Assembly (NCBI GenBank): GCA_965230495.1
Contig: OZ246004.1
Location: 1,860,001-1,924,000, forward strand
DNA length: 64,000 nucleotides
Source: JACJYM01 sp965230495
GTDB lineage: Bacteria > Bacteroidota > Bacteroidia > Chitinophagales > Saprospiraceae
Direction of reading: 5' to 3'
A program made the position numbers and the translations under genes. Each line of letters opens with the position of its first letter. Within the stretch, counting starts at the first letter, position 1. Below are positions 57,154-64,000 of this stretch, piece after piece. The notes under the pieces are model-generated. The model saw nothing but the letters and a program-made list of their open reading frames with translations, did not search any database and was not told the DNA's origin.

Positions 57154-57546
57154 TTATAGTTTTCGTTTTCTGCTTATCCGAATATGCATCACTGCTAATA
57201 TTATAAATGGTAAGGTAGATAGCATCACTTTCCAATTCATACTAAGCAGACCTATAAATAGAACAAAAACGAATAAAAATGCTATCAATGCTATTCCTAT
57301 GTGACTCATCCGTTTATTTGGTTCTTTCTGAAAAAGAGTAATCATCAATATGATCTGACCTACGAGCGGAAGAATTGTAAAAGGATGTATCGCCGAAACA
57401 GGATCACTGATCAATTTCGAAAGCACTTCAAATTCTATTTCTCCTAAAAAAGCATGATTGCCTCCACCCCATTCCAAATATCCTATAAGTGATGTAAGTA
57501 TTAACCCAAAAATTCTCCATTTAGTTTTTAATACTGGATCTTTCAT
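57154..57546 (-). CDS. Small integral membrane protein, about four helices
   Basis: Not assigned to a family. The 130-residue protein has four predicted membrane segments: FGLILTSLIGYLEWGGG, PFTILPLVGQIILMITLF, IGIALIAFLFVFVLFIGLL, and VMLSTLPFIILAVMHIRI, ending in a basic tail RISRKRKL. It lies in a close minus-strand series of pentapeptide gene, this gene and the SDR (gaps 7 and 17 bp), so co-transcription is likely. Confidence 0.75.
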   Translation of the reverse strand: MKDPVLKTKWRIFGLILTSLIGYLEWGGGNHAFLGEIEFEVLSKLISDPVSAIHPFTILPLVGQIILMITLFQKEPNKRMSHIGIALIAFLFVFVLFIGLLSMNWKVMLSTLPFIILAVMHIRISRKRKL

Positions 57547-57553
57547 GCGACTA

Positions 57554-58120
57554 CTATTCTATCTCTATTTGATATTTACTCAATAAACCTGTGACATCAG
57601 GCATTGAAAATTTTGCTCCTTTCATTTTATTAAGTTCAGGATCCATGTGATACGCCTTAGCTCCCCTGAAATCTGTATTTTGTAAGTTGCATCCTTCGAA
57701 AATCGCATTCTCAAGATTACATTCTCTCAGTGATATACTCTGTAAATCCGATTCAGCAAAATCTACTCCGTATAATATACATGACTTAAATTCTAGTCTG
57801 GTCAATTTCATTTGATAAAAGCTTGAATGACCTAGGTCACAACTTTCCAATCGTAAGGCTAAACCAAAATCACGACAGGTATCAAAACGCAATCCTAACA
57901 TCTTGCAACTTATAAAAGCAACGGTTTGAAACGAAGTCTGATGTATTTTAGCATTACTCAAATTACAATCTTCAAATCTACTATCAATAAAACGTATTTC
58001 TGATAATTCACACTCTGAAAAGTTACAATTTCTAAAAACACAGCACTCGTATTCTCCCTTTGAAAAGTCACTTTTACGAAAATCTTCTCGTTCAAATACT
58101 TGTTCGTATATATTCTTCAT
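57554..58120 (-). CDS. Pentapeptide-repeat protein
   Basis: The 188-residue protein is mostly A(D/N)LXX-type repeats forming a right-handed beta-helix: FRNCNFSECELSEIRFIDSR, FEDCNLSNAKIHQTSF, LESCDLGHSSF, VDFAESDLQSISLRECNLEN and NLQNTDFRGA. Some family members (MfpA/Qnr) mimic DNA and protect gyrase from quinolones; most have no known role. I cannot place this one. It begins 26 bp after hipA. Confidence 0.88.
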   Translation of the reverse strand: MKNIYEQVFEREDFRKSDFSKGEYECCVFRNCNFSECELSEIRFIDSRFEDCNLSNAKIHQTSFQTVAFISCKMLGLRFDTCRDFGLALRLESCDLGHSSFYQMKLTRLEFKSCILYGVDFAESDLQSISLRECNLENAIFEGCNLQNTDFRGAKAYHMDPELNKMKGAKFSMPDVTGLLSKYQIEIE

Positions 58121-58146
58121 TTGGCTAATTTCTTCTAATGATTCGC

Positions 58147-59451
58147 CTATAAATTAAGTAACGTATCAGCTATTGATTTCTTAATACCCGTATCAATATT
58201 CACTTGATCAGCATACATATTCCAATTAAGTATTACTTCATTTATCTGCTCTATTATTTGTTTCGCTTTTTTGATATTCATTGATTTAGCAATCGTTATC
58301 AAATCTTCCCTATCAAAATCCGATCTTTTTCCATTTACGCTTAAGGTATGCTGATTCACCCAGTAACTATCCGGTCTGTACGCATGACAAAGATCATATG
58401 CTGGAGCCAACTGCCAGTTGTTTCCTTTTCTAAGAATAAAAGAAAAGTTTTTGGTATGATCATCACAATTTCTTGCTAATACATTAAAAACCATCCTCCT
58501 AAACATCTGTTCTGCAGCCTCATAGTATAGGCCTAATGCCCGCATAGTTTGAAATAATTGTTCATAACTATAACTTCTTATATCATTAAAGTCAAAATGA
58601 CTCATAGCACACCAAGTTTGTACATGGTGTTTTATATTACCACTTTCGCGATCATAGCGTTTGGTCATAAAGTGAGCTCTGTTTTTTTCTTCTAACAATC
58701 TGCATTCCATCATTTCAATTCCACAATCTCGAGCCATCATATAGTATGCCATTTCTACTCTTCCATATCCATGAGTATCTCCAAACTGTGCATCACTTAC
58801 TCCATCCAATTTAATCAACCAATGTTCAAACCCTTTGGGTACTCTCGCCTGACCAGATCTTACTTCTTTTGTTTTTTCATTATATGCTATTACCGCCTTA
58901 GGCCTGGCTCCACCTGCTGATGTTCCAATCTTTAAAATATCGATCATTGCCTTTTCCTCATCATCTTCTAAATCTACTACGAAGGTTTCTCTCTTCTGAA
59001 GCATACGACGAGATACATCTACTAAACTATCAATTTCTATAGCATAGCTTGTTCCTTTTCCTTTGGGAGTACTGGGTTCAAATTCCAGAGCTCCTACTCC
59101 TCGGGTCCCTATAAAACATAATTTTTCCACAGGATTCATAGATTCCGGAGCTCTACCTTCTCTAGCTAACCAAATATTGATCAATTGATTTCCATACTTA
59201 TCAGGCAACATATCAGCTAATAATCCCGGAAGTCCTTTGAAAGTATCATATGTACTGTCTCTCGTTGCTCTTAACTCCGGGAAACTATATATACGAGCTC
59301 CTGATGAAAGTGGCATTTTTAAAGGTGAAAGTTCCCATCCCATATTTATGAATTCTTCTGTATACTCAAAACTAGCTAATTGATAATCTTCATTCCAAGC
59401 GACTGCTCCTACCAGTTTATTCCATATTTTAACGAATGCCGTATTGATCAT
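58147..59451 (-). CDS. hipA: HipA-family serine/threonine kinase toxin
   Basis: The 434-residue protein has the HipA fold. GTSAGGARPKA (about 176-186) is the glycine-rich loop, HWLIKLDG holds the ATP-site lysine (about 214), ARNCDDHTKNFSFIL is the catalytic loop, and APAYDL (about 353) is the metal-binding Asp motif. Known HipA phosphorylates glutamyl-tRNA synthetase and induces growth arrest; HipB neutralises it. ATG at 59451 overlaps the hipB stop as TGATG, indicating translational coupling. A GTG one codon upstream is possible. Confidence 0.92.
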   Translation of the reverse strand: MINTAFVKIWNKLVGAVAWNEDYQLASFEYTEEFINMGWELSPLKMPLSSGARIYSFPELRATRDSTYDTFKGLPGLLADMLPDKYGNQLINIWLAREGRAPESMNPVEKLCFIGTRGVGALEFEPSTPKGKGTSYAIEIDSLVDVSRRMLQKRETFVVDLEDDEEKAMIDILKIGTSAGGARPKAVIAYNEKTKEVRSGQARVPKGFEHWLIKLDGVSDAQFGDTHGYGRVEMAYYMMARDCGIEMMECRLLEEKNRAHFMTKRYDRESGNIKHHVQTWCAMSHFDFNDIRSYSYEQLFQTMRALGLYYEAAEQMFRRMVFNVLARNCDDHTKNFSFILRKGNNWQLAPAYDLCHAYRPDSYWVNQHTLSVNGKRSDFDREDLITIAKSMNIKKAKQIIEQINEVILNWNMYADQVNIDTGIKKSIADTLLNL

Positions 59452-59801
59452 CACCAGTCAGTCTTTGGAGCTGATGAGCTTTGTCCTTTCTTGCGAACTC
59501 TTTGTCTCTTCATCTTATCTATTTTAGCCAGTGCCAATGGACTTGCCTGATCTTTAGCCTCAAATAAGCTAAAGACATGCAGCTGATTTAGTACTCTTAG
59601 TACTTGTATCAATGTAGCCAATGTAACAGTCTCTCCTCTTTCTAAAAGACTTAGGGTCGAACGGCTGATACGAGCGGCGTCTGCGACTTCTGATTGTGTC
59701 TTATTCTGTTGTTGTCTAACAGACTTTACAAAACGACCTATGGCCTTTTCTATGGCCACATCATTCATTATTTGCCAATTTAAGTATGAAATACCATTCA
59801 T
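59451..59801 (-). CDS. hipB: HipB-like XRE-family antitoxin and autoregulator
   Basis: The 116-residue protein has a helix-turn-helix at about 24-75 (TQSEVADAARISRSTLSLLE, then RGETVTLATLIQVLRVL), and a lysine/arginine-rich C-terminus. The TGATG coupling with hipA defines a type II toxin-antitoxin operon. Two starts are plausible: ATG 59801 and ATG 59768. Inverted repeats immediately upstream are candidate operators. Confidence 0.9.
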   Translation of the reverse strand: MNGISYLNWQIMNDVAIEKAIGRFVKSVRQQQNKTQSEVADAARISRSTLSLLERGETVTLATLIQVLRVLNQLHVFSLFEAKDQASPLALAKIDKMKRQRVRKKGQSSSAPKTDW

Positions 59802-60405
59802 TATTTAAATATTAATAATTTAATGAATTGAATATCATACAAATATAATATATTTCGATAAATAATCGACAAAACGTATGATAAATCATTCATTAAGTCG
59901 CAAAATTAATTTATAAGAACGATATTTCATTCGTAAATTATAATTTATAAAAAATTAAACCGTCAATGACAATTCCATTGTTCTTCGTTATGCATGGAAT
60001 TGTTGCTTACGGTCAGTGCATATTTACTCGGTCACTATTTAATGGATTATTGACCCAATTATTACTAAACCAATTTGGAGTGAAACAATAATTACAAGAT
60101 AATATGTCACACAATTATAGCTTTAGCAATAACTTCACTATGTATAACTTAGACCACCAGTTGTCTTAAAAAATGAAATATATTAATCAACAATTATATA
60201 ATAAACCCTTTGATTAGATCATTACTACAATGTTAACTTTAGTAGCGGGTGGTACTTTAAATTTGCAAAAAATTCTACAGTTGAAAGTTGGGAGTTATTA
60301 ATCATTATTGCAATTGTAAAGTTTATCAACTTTCAAATTAACCTATTCAATTATTATTATAAACACTAAGTTACTTATATTACAATTTTGTACAAAATAT
60401 AAAAA
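59802..60405. other. 604-bp intergenic region between hipBA and lipoprotein genes
   Basis: No convincing gene. It contains the hipBA operator candidate, an AT palindrome (59934-59947), and a 10-bp perfect hairpin ACAATTCCAT/ATGGAATTGT (59969-59978 with 59994-60003, 15-nt loop). A TAAATTTG element at 60258-60265 resembles a Bacteroidota -7 box for the downstream + genes; no spaced -33 TTG was seen. Confidence 0.7.
59833..59883. promoter_or_regulatory. Nested inverted repeats, candidate HipB operator
   Basis: Outer arms TATCATAC (59833-59840) and GTATGATA (59876-59883) enclose inner arms TCGAT (59855-59859) and ATCGA (59865-59869). The site starts 32 bp before the hipB ATG, where an autoregulatory operator would be expected. 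The arms do not match the E. coli HipB operator, so binding is inferred. Confidence 0.5.
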
Positions 60406-60720
60406 ATGAAGAATAAAATAAGAATTGCTTACTCTATAATCGGTTTTGCCTCAATACTCATTGTAACCTCATGTGAGACAGCATATAAAAACGAAGAAAC
60501 TTCTTTTCAAAGTCAAACAGAAAAAACACTTCAGTCAATCAAAGATGGACAAGTAGAAATTGTTAAAATTGATGGTTGTGAATATCTTATTTATAAAGAG
60601 CATATAGCCGCCAATCAAGGATTTGGGTATATGTCTCATAAAGGAAACTGTAGTAATCCAATTCATTGTTTTAATCAAAATAAGTTTAGTTCAGACTCTT
60701 TATCATCTAATATAAAATAA
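60406..60720 (+). CDS. Small lipoprotein with DGCEYL / HKGNCSNPIH motif
   Basis: The 104-residue protein has a lipobox (ILIVTSC, cysteine 23). Its mature part contains IVKIDGCEYLIYKEHIAANQ and GYMSHKGNCSNPIHC. I have seen this combination in short Bacteroidota proteins but know no function. Histidine and cysteine spacing could bind metal, but this is speculative. It precedes another small secreted protein by 49 bp. Confidence 0.75.
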   Translation: MKNKIRIAYSIIGFASILIVTSCETAYKNEETSFQSQTEKTLQSIKDGQVEIVKIDGCEYLIYKEHIAANQGFGYMSHKGNCSNPIHCFNQNKFSSDSLSSNIK

Positions 60721-60769
60721 CCTAGTCTAACAAAATTTGAAGAGAAAGAAATATATTTGCGAACTATAT

Positions 60770-61096
60770 ATGAAGTATAACAAACTATATAACATTTTAT
60801 TGTTTTTTGTTTTAGGATCTTTTTCCTTGAACACTATTGGAAATGATTTATCATTTTCCAAACAATTCTTTAGTGACATTGAATTTGAAGAATCATTTAA
60901 CGATATTAAAGAGTCTGAATCGTTAAAAAAAATTACGGATTCAAATGATTGTGGGAATGGACTAATTTCAACTCCAACAAAAATAAATGTAAATCCTTAT
61001 TTTTGGTATGCTTCGACTCGGTACAAAAATTCACTAAAGCATTTCATCAAAAAACATCTTTTTTTACTCTACTGTTGTCCAAAAATTGATTGTTAG
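60770..61096 (+). CDS. Small secreted protein of unknown function
   Basis: Not recognised. The 108-residue protein has a signal-like N-terminus (YNILLFFVLGSFSLNTIG), an acidic middle (IEFEESFNDIKESESLKK), and a C-terminus with aromatic and basic residues ending LYCCPKIDC. ATG at 60770 is preferred over TTG 60737, which adds charged residues before the signal peptide. Very AT-rich. Confidence 0.6.
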   Translation: MKYNKLYNILLFFVLGSFSLNTIGNDLSFSKQFFSDIEFEESFNDIKESESLKKITDSNDCGNGLISTPTKINVNPYFWYASTRYKNSLKHFIKKHLFLLYCCPKIDC

Positions 61097-61217
61097 ATCA
61101 TTTCAAACAATTATCTAAAATCCTAGATAATTACTTTTCTGAGATTACCTAATTAATAATTGGATACTGTATCGCTATAATCAGTATCTATTGAATAATC
61201 AATTTTAAATTAATAAA

Positions 61218-62951
61218 ATGAATAATAAAGATATTTTTAAATATCTCAAACGAGATGCATTGGCTGGAACTGTGGCTGGCGTAATGGCAGTTCCTCTAAC
61301 AATTGGAATTTGCTTAATGTCAGATTACCCCGTAATGACAGGACTATACACTGTAATTTTTGCGGGCATAGTCAGCTTCATTACCTACTTATTTAAACCA
61401 GGAAATTATACTGGAATGCCGGGCGTCGCTGCTGGACTTGCTCCTGCTCTAGCATTAGGTGTAATGACATTTGGTATAGAAAATATGCCATTTGTGATAG
61501 TCCTTACCTCTATATTCCAAATTGTAGTCTGGAAATTCAAATTAGAAAAATATATTTTACGTCTTGTACCTCACTATTTAGTAGAAGGATTACTAGCAGG
61601 TGTAGGTCTTAAAATAGCGTTAAAATTTGTGCCTTTTTTATTTGAGTTACAATCTGGCGAGTTACACAATTTTGATGATTGGATTCATGTTGATTGGTTA
61701 AATTTTGAAAGAGATAAGGTAATTCTTTTGTCCGTATTTTCGTTTGCTCTTTTCGTTCTACTATATAGGTTCTACAAAAAGAAGATGCCTGCTTTACCGT
61801 ATTTTATTATTATGATAACCAGCGTAGGGATGACATTTTTAATAGACTTACCAAAAATTTCCATAGAATCTATTCCATTTAGATTAGCACTTCCAATACC
61901 AAATTTCTCCGGGATAGATGGTTCAGCATTAGGAATAACTCTTATCAAAATGATAGGTTTTGCGATGATGTTAGGAACCATTGATGTGATTGAACAAGTA
62001 ATGAGTAATGTTGCCATTGAAAAAATGGATCCATTTAACAGAAAATGTGATACCAATAACAGTTTATTGGCCATATGGATCGCTAACCTTGGAGCGACAT
62101 TTTTTGGAGGAATGACCAATTTAGATGGACTTGCTAAAAGTACTACAAACACTGTAGCAGGTGCAGTAACGAAGTTATCTAACTTGTTTACTTCTGCCTT
62201 TCTTTTTTTGGTTGTTTTGTTCCCTATTGTTATAACAACTTTACCGGAATACGCTCTGGGAATAATAATGGTTTATTCCGGCTGGAAAATGATTGCCAAT
62301 ATTACACATGTAAGAGCGGAGGGTAGGTATGCCTTAATACTTGCGGGTGTTTGTGGTTTATTAGTTTTTAAACTTGGAATATTTGAAGGTTTACTAATTG
62401 TTTTGGCTGCACATGCTATAATCCAATTTATTTTCATGAAAAGATTAGGAAAATCAAATCAAGAAATTTGGAATCAATTTAAAAGTTCCTTTTCTGACAA
62501 GCCAATATTTAAACTTGAAAGTGAGGACGCTCTTATTGACCCACAAGTTCCTATCTATAACAAACTGATTCATAATGTAAATACAAAGAACATTAACGGC
62601 ATATTGGCATTGTATCATGATAGTGCTGTTCTTGTACCGTCCTTTTCAAGTAGAATAAGGAGAAACAGAGAGGAAATAAAGGACTATTACTCTACTTTGT
62701 TCAAAATGGATGATTTAGTTCTTTCAAAAGATGAGATTTATCTGAACAAAACTGAGGGACAAAGAATAGATTCAGGAATTTATAATATTTCATGGAGCAA
62801 CGGTGGTTCAAGGACAAATTATAAATTAAACTTTCTAATGGTTATTGAGAATGAGAAGATAATTGCACATCAATCAAGTTACCATCACTCAAATAACATC
62901 TCCATATCACGTTGGGTTGATGACAAGGAAAAAGGTAGTTTTGTAATGTAA
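61218..62951 (+). CDS. SulP-family anion transporter fused to a SnoaL-like domain
   Basis: The 577-residue protein begins with a SulP-type membrane domain (about 1-410): RDALAGTVAGVMAVPLTIGI, then GMPGVAAGLAPALALGV and LEGLLAGVGLKIALKF-like helices, and GGMTNLDGLAKSTTNTVAGA. Unlike typical SulP proteins, no STAS domain follows. Instead residues about 445-555 (IYNKLIHNVNTKNINGILAL, then YYSTLFKM and IENEKIIAHQSSYHH) resemble SnoaL/NTF2-like domains that bind small ligands. The transported ion is unknown. A strong terminator lies 77 bp downstream. Confidence 0.85.
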   Translation: MNNKDIFKYLKRDALAGTVAGVMAVPLTIGICLMSDYPVMTGLYTVIFAGIVSFITYLFKPGNYTGMPGVAAGLAPALALGVMTFGIENMPFVIVLTSIFQIVVWKFKLEKYILRLVPHYLVEGLLAGVGLKIALKFVPFLFELQSGELHNFDDWIHVDWLNFERDKVILLSVFSFALFVLLYRFYKKKMPALPYFIIMITSVGMTFLIDLPKISIESIPFRLALPIPNFSGIDGSALGITLIKMIGFAMMLGTIDVIEQVMSNVAIEKMDPFNRKCDTNNSLLAIWIANLGATFFGGMTNLDGLAKSTTNTVAGAVTKLSNLFTSAFLFLVVLFPIVITTLPEYALGIIMVYSGWKMIANITHVRAEGRYALILAGVCGLLVFKLGIFEGLLIVLAAHAIIQFIFMKRLGKSNQEIWNQFKSSFSDKPIFKLESEDALIDPQVPIYNKLIHNVNTKNINGILALYHDSAVLVPSFSSRIRRNREEIKDYYSTLFKMDDLVLSKDEIYLNKTEGQRIDSGIYNISWSNGGSRTNYKLNFLMVIENEKIIAHQSSYHHSNNISISRWVDDKEKGSFVM

Positions 62952-63028
62952 TACTCCTCTTATAAACTTTAAATAAAATACGAGTAAATCTTCATTAACG
63001 ACAATTAACTGATATCAGTTGTTTTGTT

Positions 63029-63062
63029 AAAGCTCCTAGTAAAACCTTAAACTAGGAGCTTT
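63029..63062 (+). terminator. Strong hairpin terminator after the SulP fusion gene
   Basis: A perfect 12-bp inverted repeat (63029-63040 with 63051-63062, AAAGCTCCTAGT/ACTAGGAGCTTT) encloses a 10-nt loop. The end of the stem supplies only three T residues. A separate 14-bp palindrome, AACTGATATCAGTT, lies just before it at 63007-63020. Confidence 0.8.
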
Positions 63063-63123
63063 ACATATATTCTCCACCCAATAATATATTTCGTTTCTAC
63101 AAAAAATTAACGAAAGAATTATT

Positions 63124-63264
63124 TTATCCATTAAAGGATGGATCTTTTACGGGAATGCCGATTCTTTGAGCTAAATTTTGAAGCAAAAGGATTTCTTCAA
63201 GATAAGGTTTATGTAAATCCAGATATTGATATAAATTTCTGATTTCTTTATTATACTCTTCCTT
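63124..63264 (-). pseudogene. Possible remnant of a small protein gene
   Basis: A 46-residue stretch ends in TAA at 63124-63126 and is closed upstream by a stop at about 63265, with no ATG. It reads as plausible protein (EIRNLYQYLDLHKPYLEEIL, then LLQNLAQRIGIPVKDPSF), with an amphipathic helix pattern. Preceding sequence has several stops in all frames. It may be the C-terminal piece of a degraded gene. Low confidence. Confidence 0.35.
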
Positions 63265-63503
63265 TTATTCTAGCGTTTTATGATTATCACGTTTTACATA
63301 CTATTCAATACTTTGGGTTTCGGATGGTCTTAATAATATATTACGAAATTATAGTCAATCAAAGAAATACCAAAGTTTTAAAAAAAAATACAGTTATAAG
63401 GCCTTATATCTTTATTTATGTTCATGAACAAGTTTTACAGTTTCCGATCCTAATCAAAGGCTTATCTTTTTTCCATATACATTACAATTCCTCCTTCCGT
63501 CAA

Positions 63504-64000
63504 CTAACAATCACAAAAGCTGGTCACTTCTCTAATTATATCGGGAAAAAAGTTAAGAAAAATGACATTCAGTTCCTTCTCATAAAATTTTAAATCCTCT
63601 ACAGCAATATCAAAATTATTATCAAATTTAGCACGTCGATTGATAAAAGAAAAAGTTCTATGAATAGCTTCATAGCTATTGCAAGAACTCAAAAATCTAC
63701 TTTCAATCATACGTTTGATCTTACTATGATACCGATCTGGAAATTCTGATAACCCTTCTATCAACATATCATAACACTCTCTTTCAAACAATTCAAAAGG
63801 AGTAGACATAAACTCATTCCAATTAATAAATAGGAAATAATCAAACAGGACATCGGCAACAACCGTAGCATATTTCCCATGATTCGTAGAAAGAAGCTTA
63901 GTTGCCTTTTTTACTTCAGGATGGGCATCTGTATAACTATCTATCAATCTGTGCAGCTCTATACCATCATAAATCTGTGACCTTAATACCTTTTGTTCTT
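63504..64000 (-). CDS. Acyl-carrier-protein phosphodiesterase (AcpH / DUF479), 5' end outside window
   Basis: About 165 residues are visible and the frame continues past the right edge. Family features include IELHRLIDSYTDAHPEV, ADVLFDYFLFINWNEF, INRRAKFDNNFDIAVEDLKF and a C-terminal FFPDIIREV. AcpH removes the 4'-phosphopantetheine group from acyl carrier protein. The N-terminal part with the start codon and early active-site residues is not in the window. TTG at 63947 is an internal codon, not the start. Confidence 0.82.
   Translation of the reverse strand, partial: EQKVLRSQIYDGIELHRLIDSYTDAHPEVKKATKLLSTNHGKYATVVADVLFDYFLFINWNEFMSTPFELFERECYDMLIEGLSEFPDRYHSKIKRMIESRFLSSCNSYEAIHRTFSFINRRAKFDNNFDIAVEDLKFYEKELNVIFLNFFPDIIREVTSFCDC

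Larger units (their letters stand above)
62952..63503. other. 552-bp region between SulP and AcpH genes
   Basis: It holds the palindrome at 63007-63020, the terminator at 63029-63062, and a possible gene remnant at 63124-63264 (-). From 63265 to 63503 both strands are broken by frequent stops and I see no gene; a + frame at 63324-63593 runs through this AT-rich stretch into the opposite strand of AcpH and looks spurious. Confidence 0.6.

Noticed and set aside
63324..63593. Plus-strand frame of 89 codons
   Set aside because: It overlaps the 3' end of the acpH-like gene on the opposite strand and shows no signal or domain.
1..64000. tRNA genes, insertion sequences or prophage modules
   Set aside because: No T-loop-like signatures with a folding context, transposase motifs, terminal inverted repeats or phage structural genes were recognised by eye.

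Overview
The window comes from a low-GC Bacteroidota chromosome. Supporting signs are TonB-dependent receptor architecture, a protease with a type IX secretion-like C-terminus, lipoproteins with acidic residues after the lipobox cysteine, a Bacteroidota-type ECF sigma factor with a membrane partner, bacillithiol synthesis (BshB1), a Bacteroidota-type LptD, and very AT-rich intergenic DNA. Long HYR-type surface repeats are common in Saprospiria, Chitinophagia and Flavobacteriia, but I cannot fix the family. No tRNA, rRNA, IS element, CRISPR array or prophage was recognised.

Layout. 1-9552 (-) is the N-terminal 3184 codons of a giant secreted repeat protein, still open at the left edge. 9618-18243 (-) holds small operons: secreted protein/MiaE, UbiD-type decarboxylase/thioesterase, TonB receptor/YdeI-like protein, Rpe and a 3'-5' exonuclease. 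18330-28181 mixes housekeeping and envelope genes: GNAT, VWA membrane protein, a secreted protein often labelled asparagine synthetase B, HolA, S8 protease, FAH-family enzyme, BshB1, haem-motif lipoprotein and FabH. 28261-30170 (-) is an ECF sigma factor overlapping an anti-sigma-like protein that carries a beta-barrel domain. 30389-32813 (+) is a TMTC-like membrane TPR protein and a small secreted protein.

32814-37532 is the most unusual block: an 830-residue Hsp70 with an extra domain inserted between its ATPase and substrate-binding domains, a 105-residue protein resembling only the head of GrpE, and a divergent very AT-rich 615-residue protein with one membrane helix. A normal DnaK is encoded separately at 47345-49264, so this looks like a dedicated second chaperone module.

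37529-42254 (-) has NamZ and class Ia ribonucleotide reductase (nrdB-nrdA). The 596 bp upstream of nrdB holds three perfect DnaA boxes. 42851-56529 carries CorA, an acyltransferase, MiaA, a PIF1-like helicase, DnaK, cytochrome c, serpin, desaturase, LptD and an amidase with a SPOR domain. 56537-59801 (-) has an SDR, a small membrane protein, a pentapeptide protein and a hipBA toxin-antitoxin pair. 60406-62951 (+) has two small secreted proteins and a SulP transporter fused to a SnoaL-like domain. The right edge has a possible gene remnant and a partial AcpH-like phosphodiesterase.

Connections between genes: MiaA and MiaE act on the same tRNA modification (A37); NrdAB and HolA serve DNA synthesis; LptD, NamZ, the amidase and the acyltransferase serve the envelope. 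Several genes appear to start at TTG or GTG (miaA, holA, lptD, the VWA gene), because no usable ATG exists upstream.
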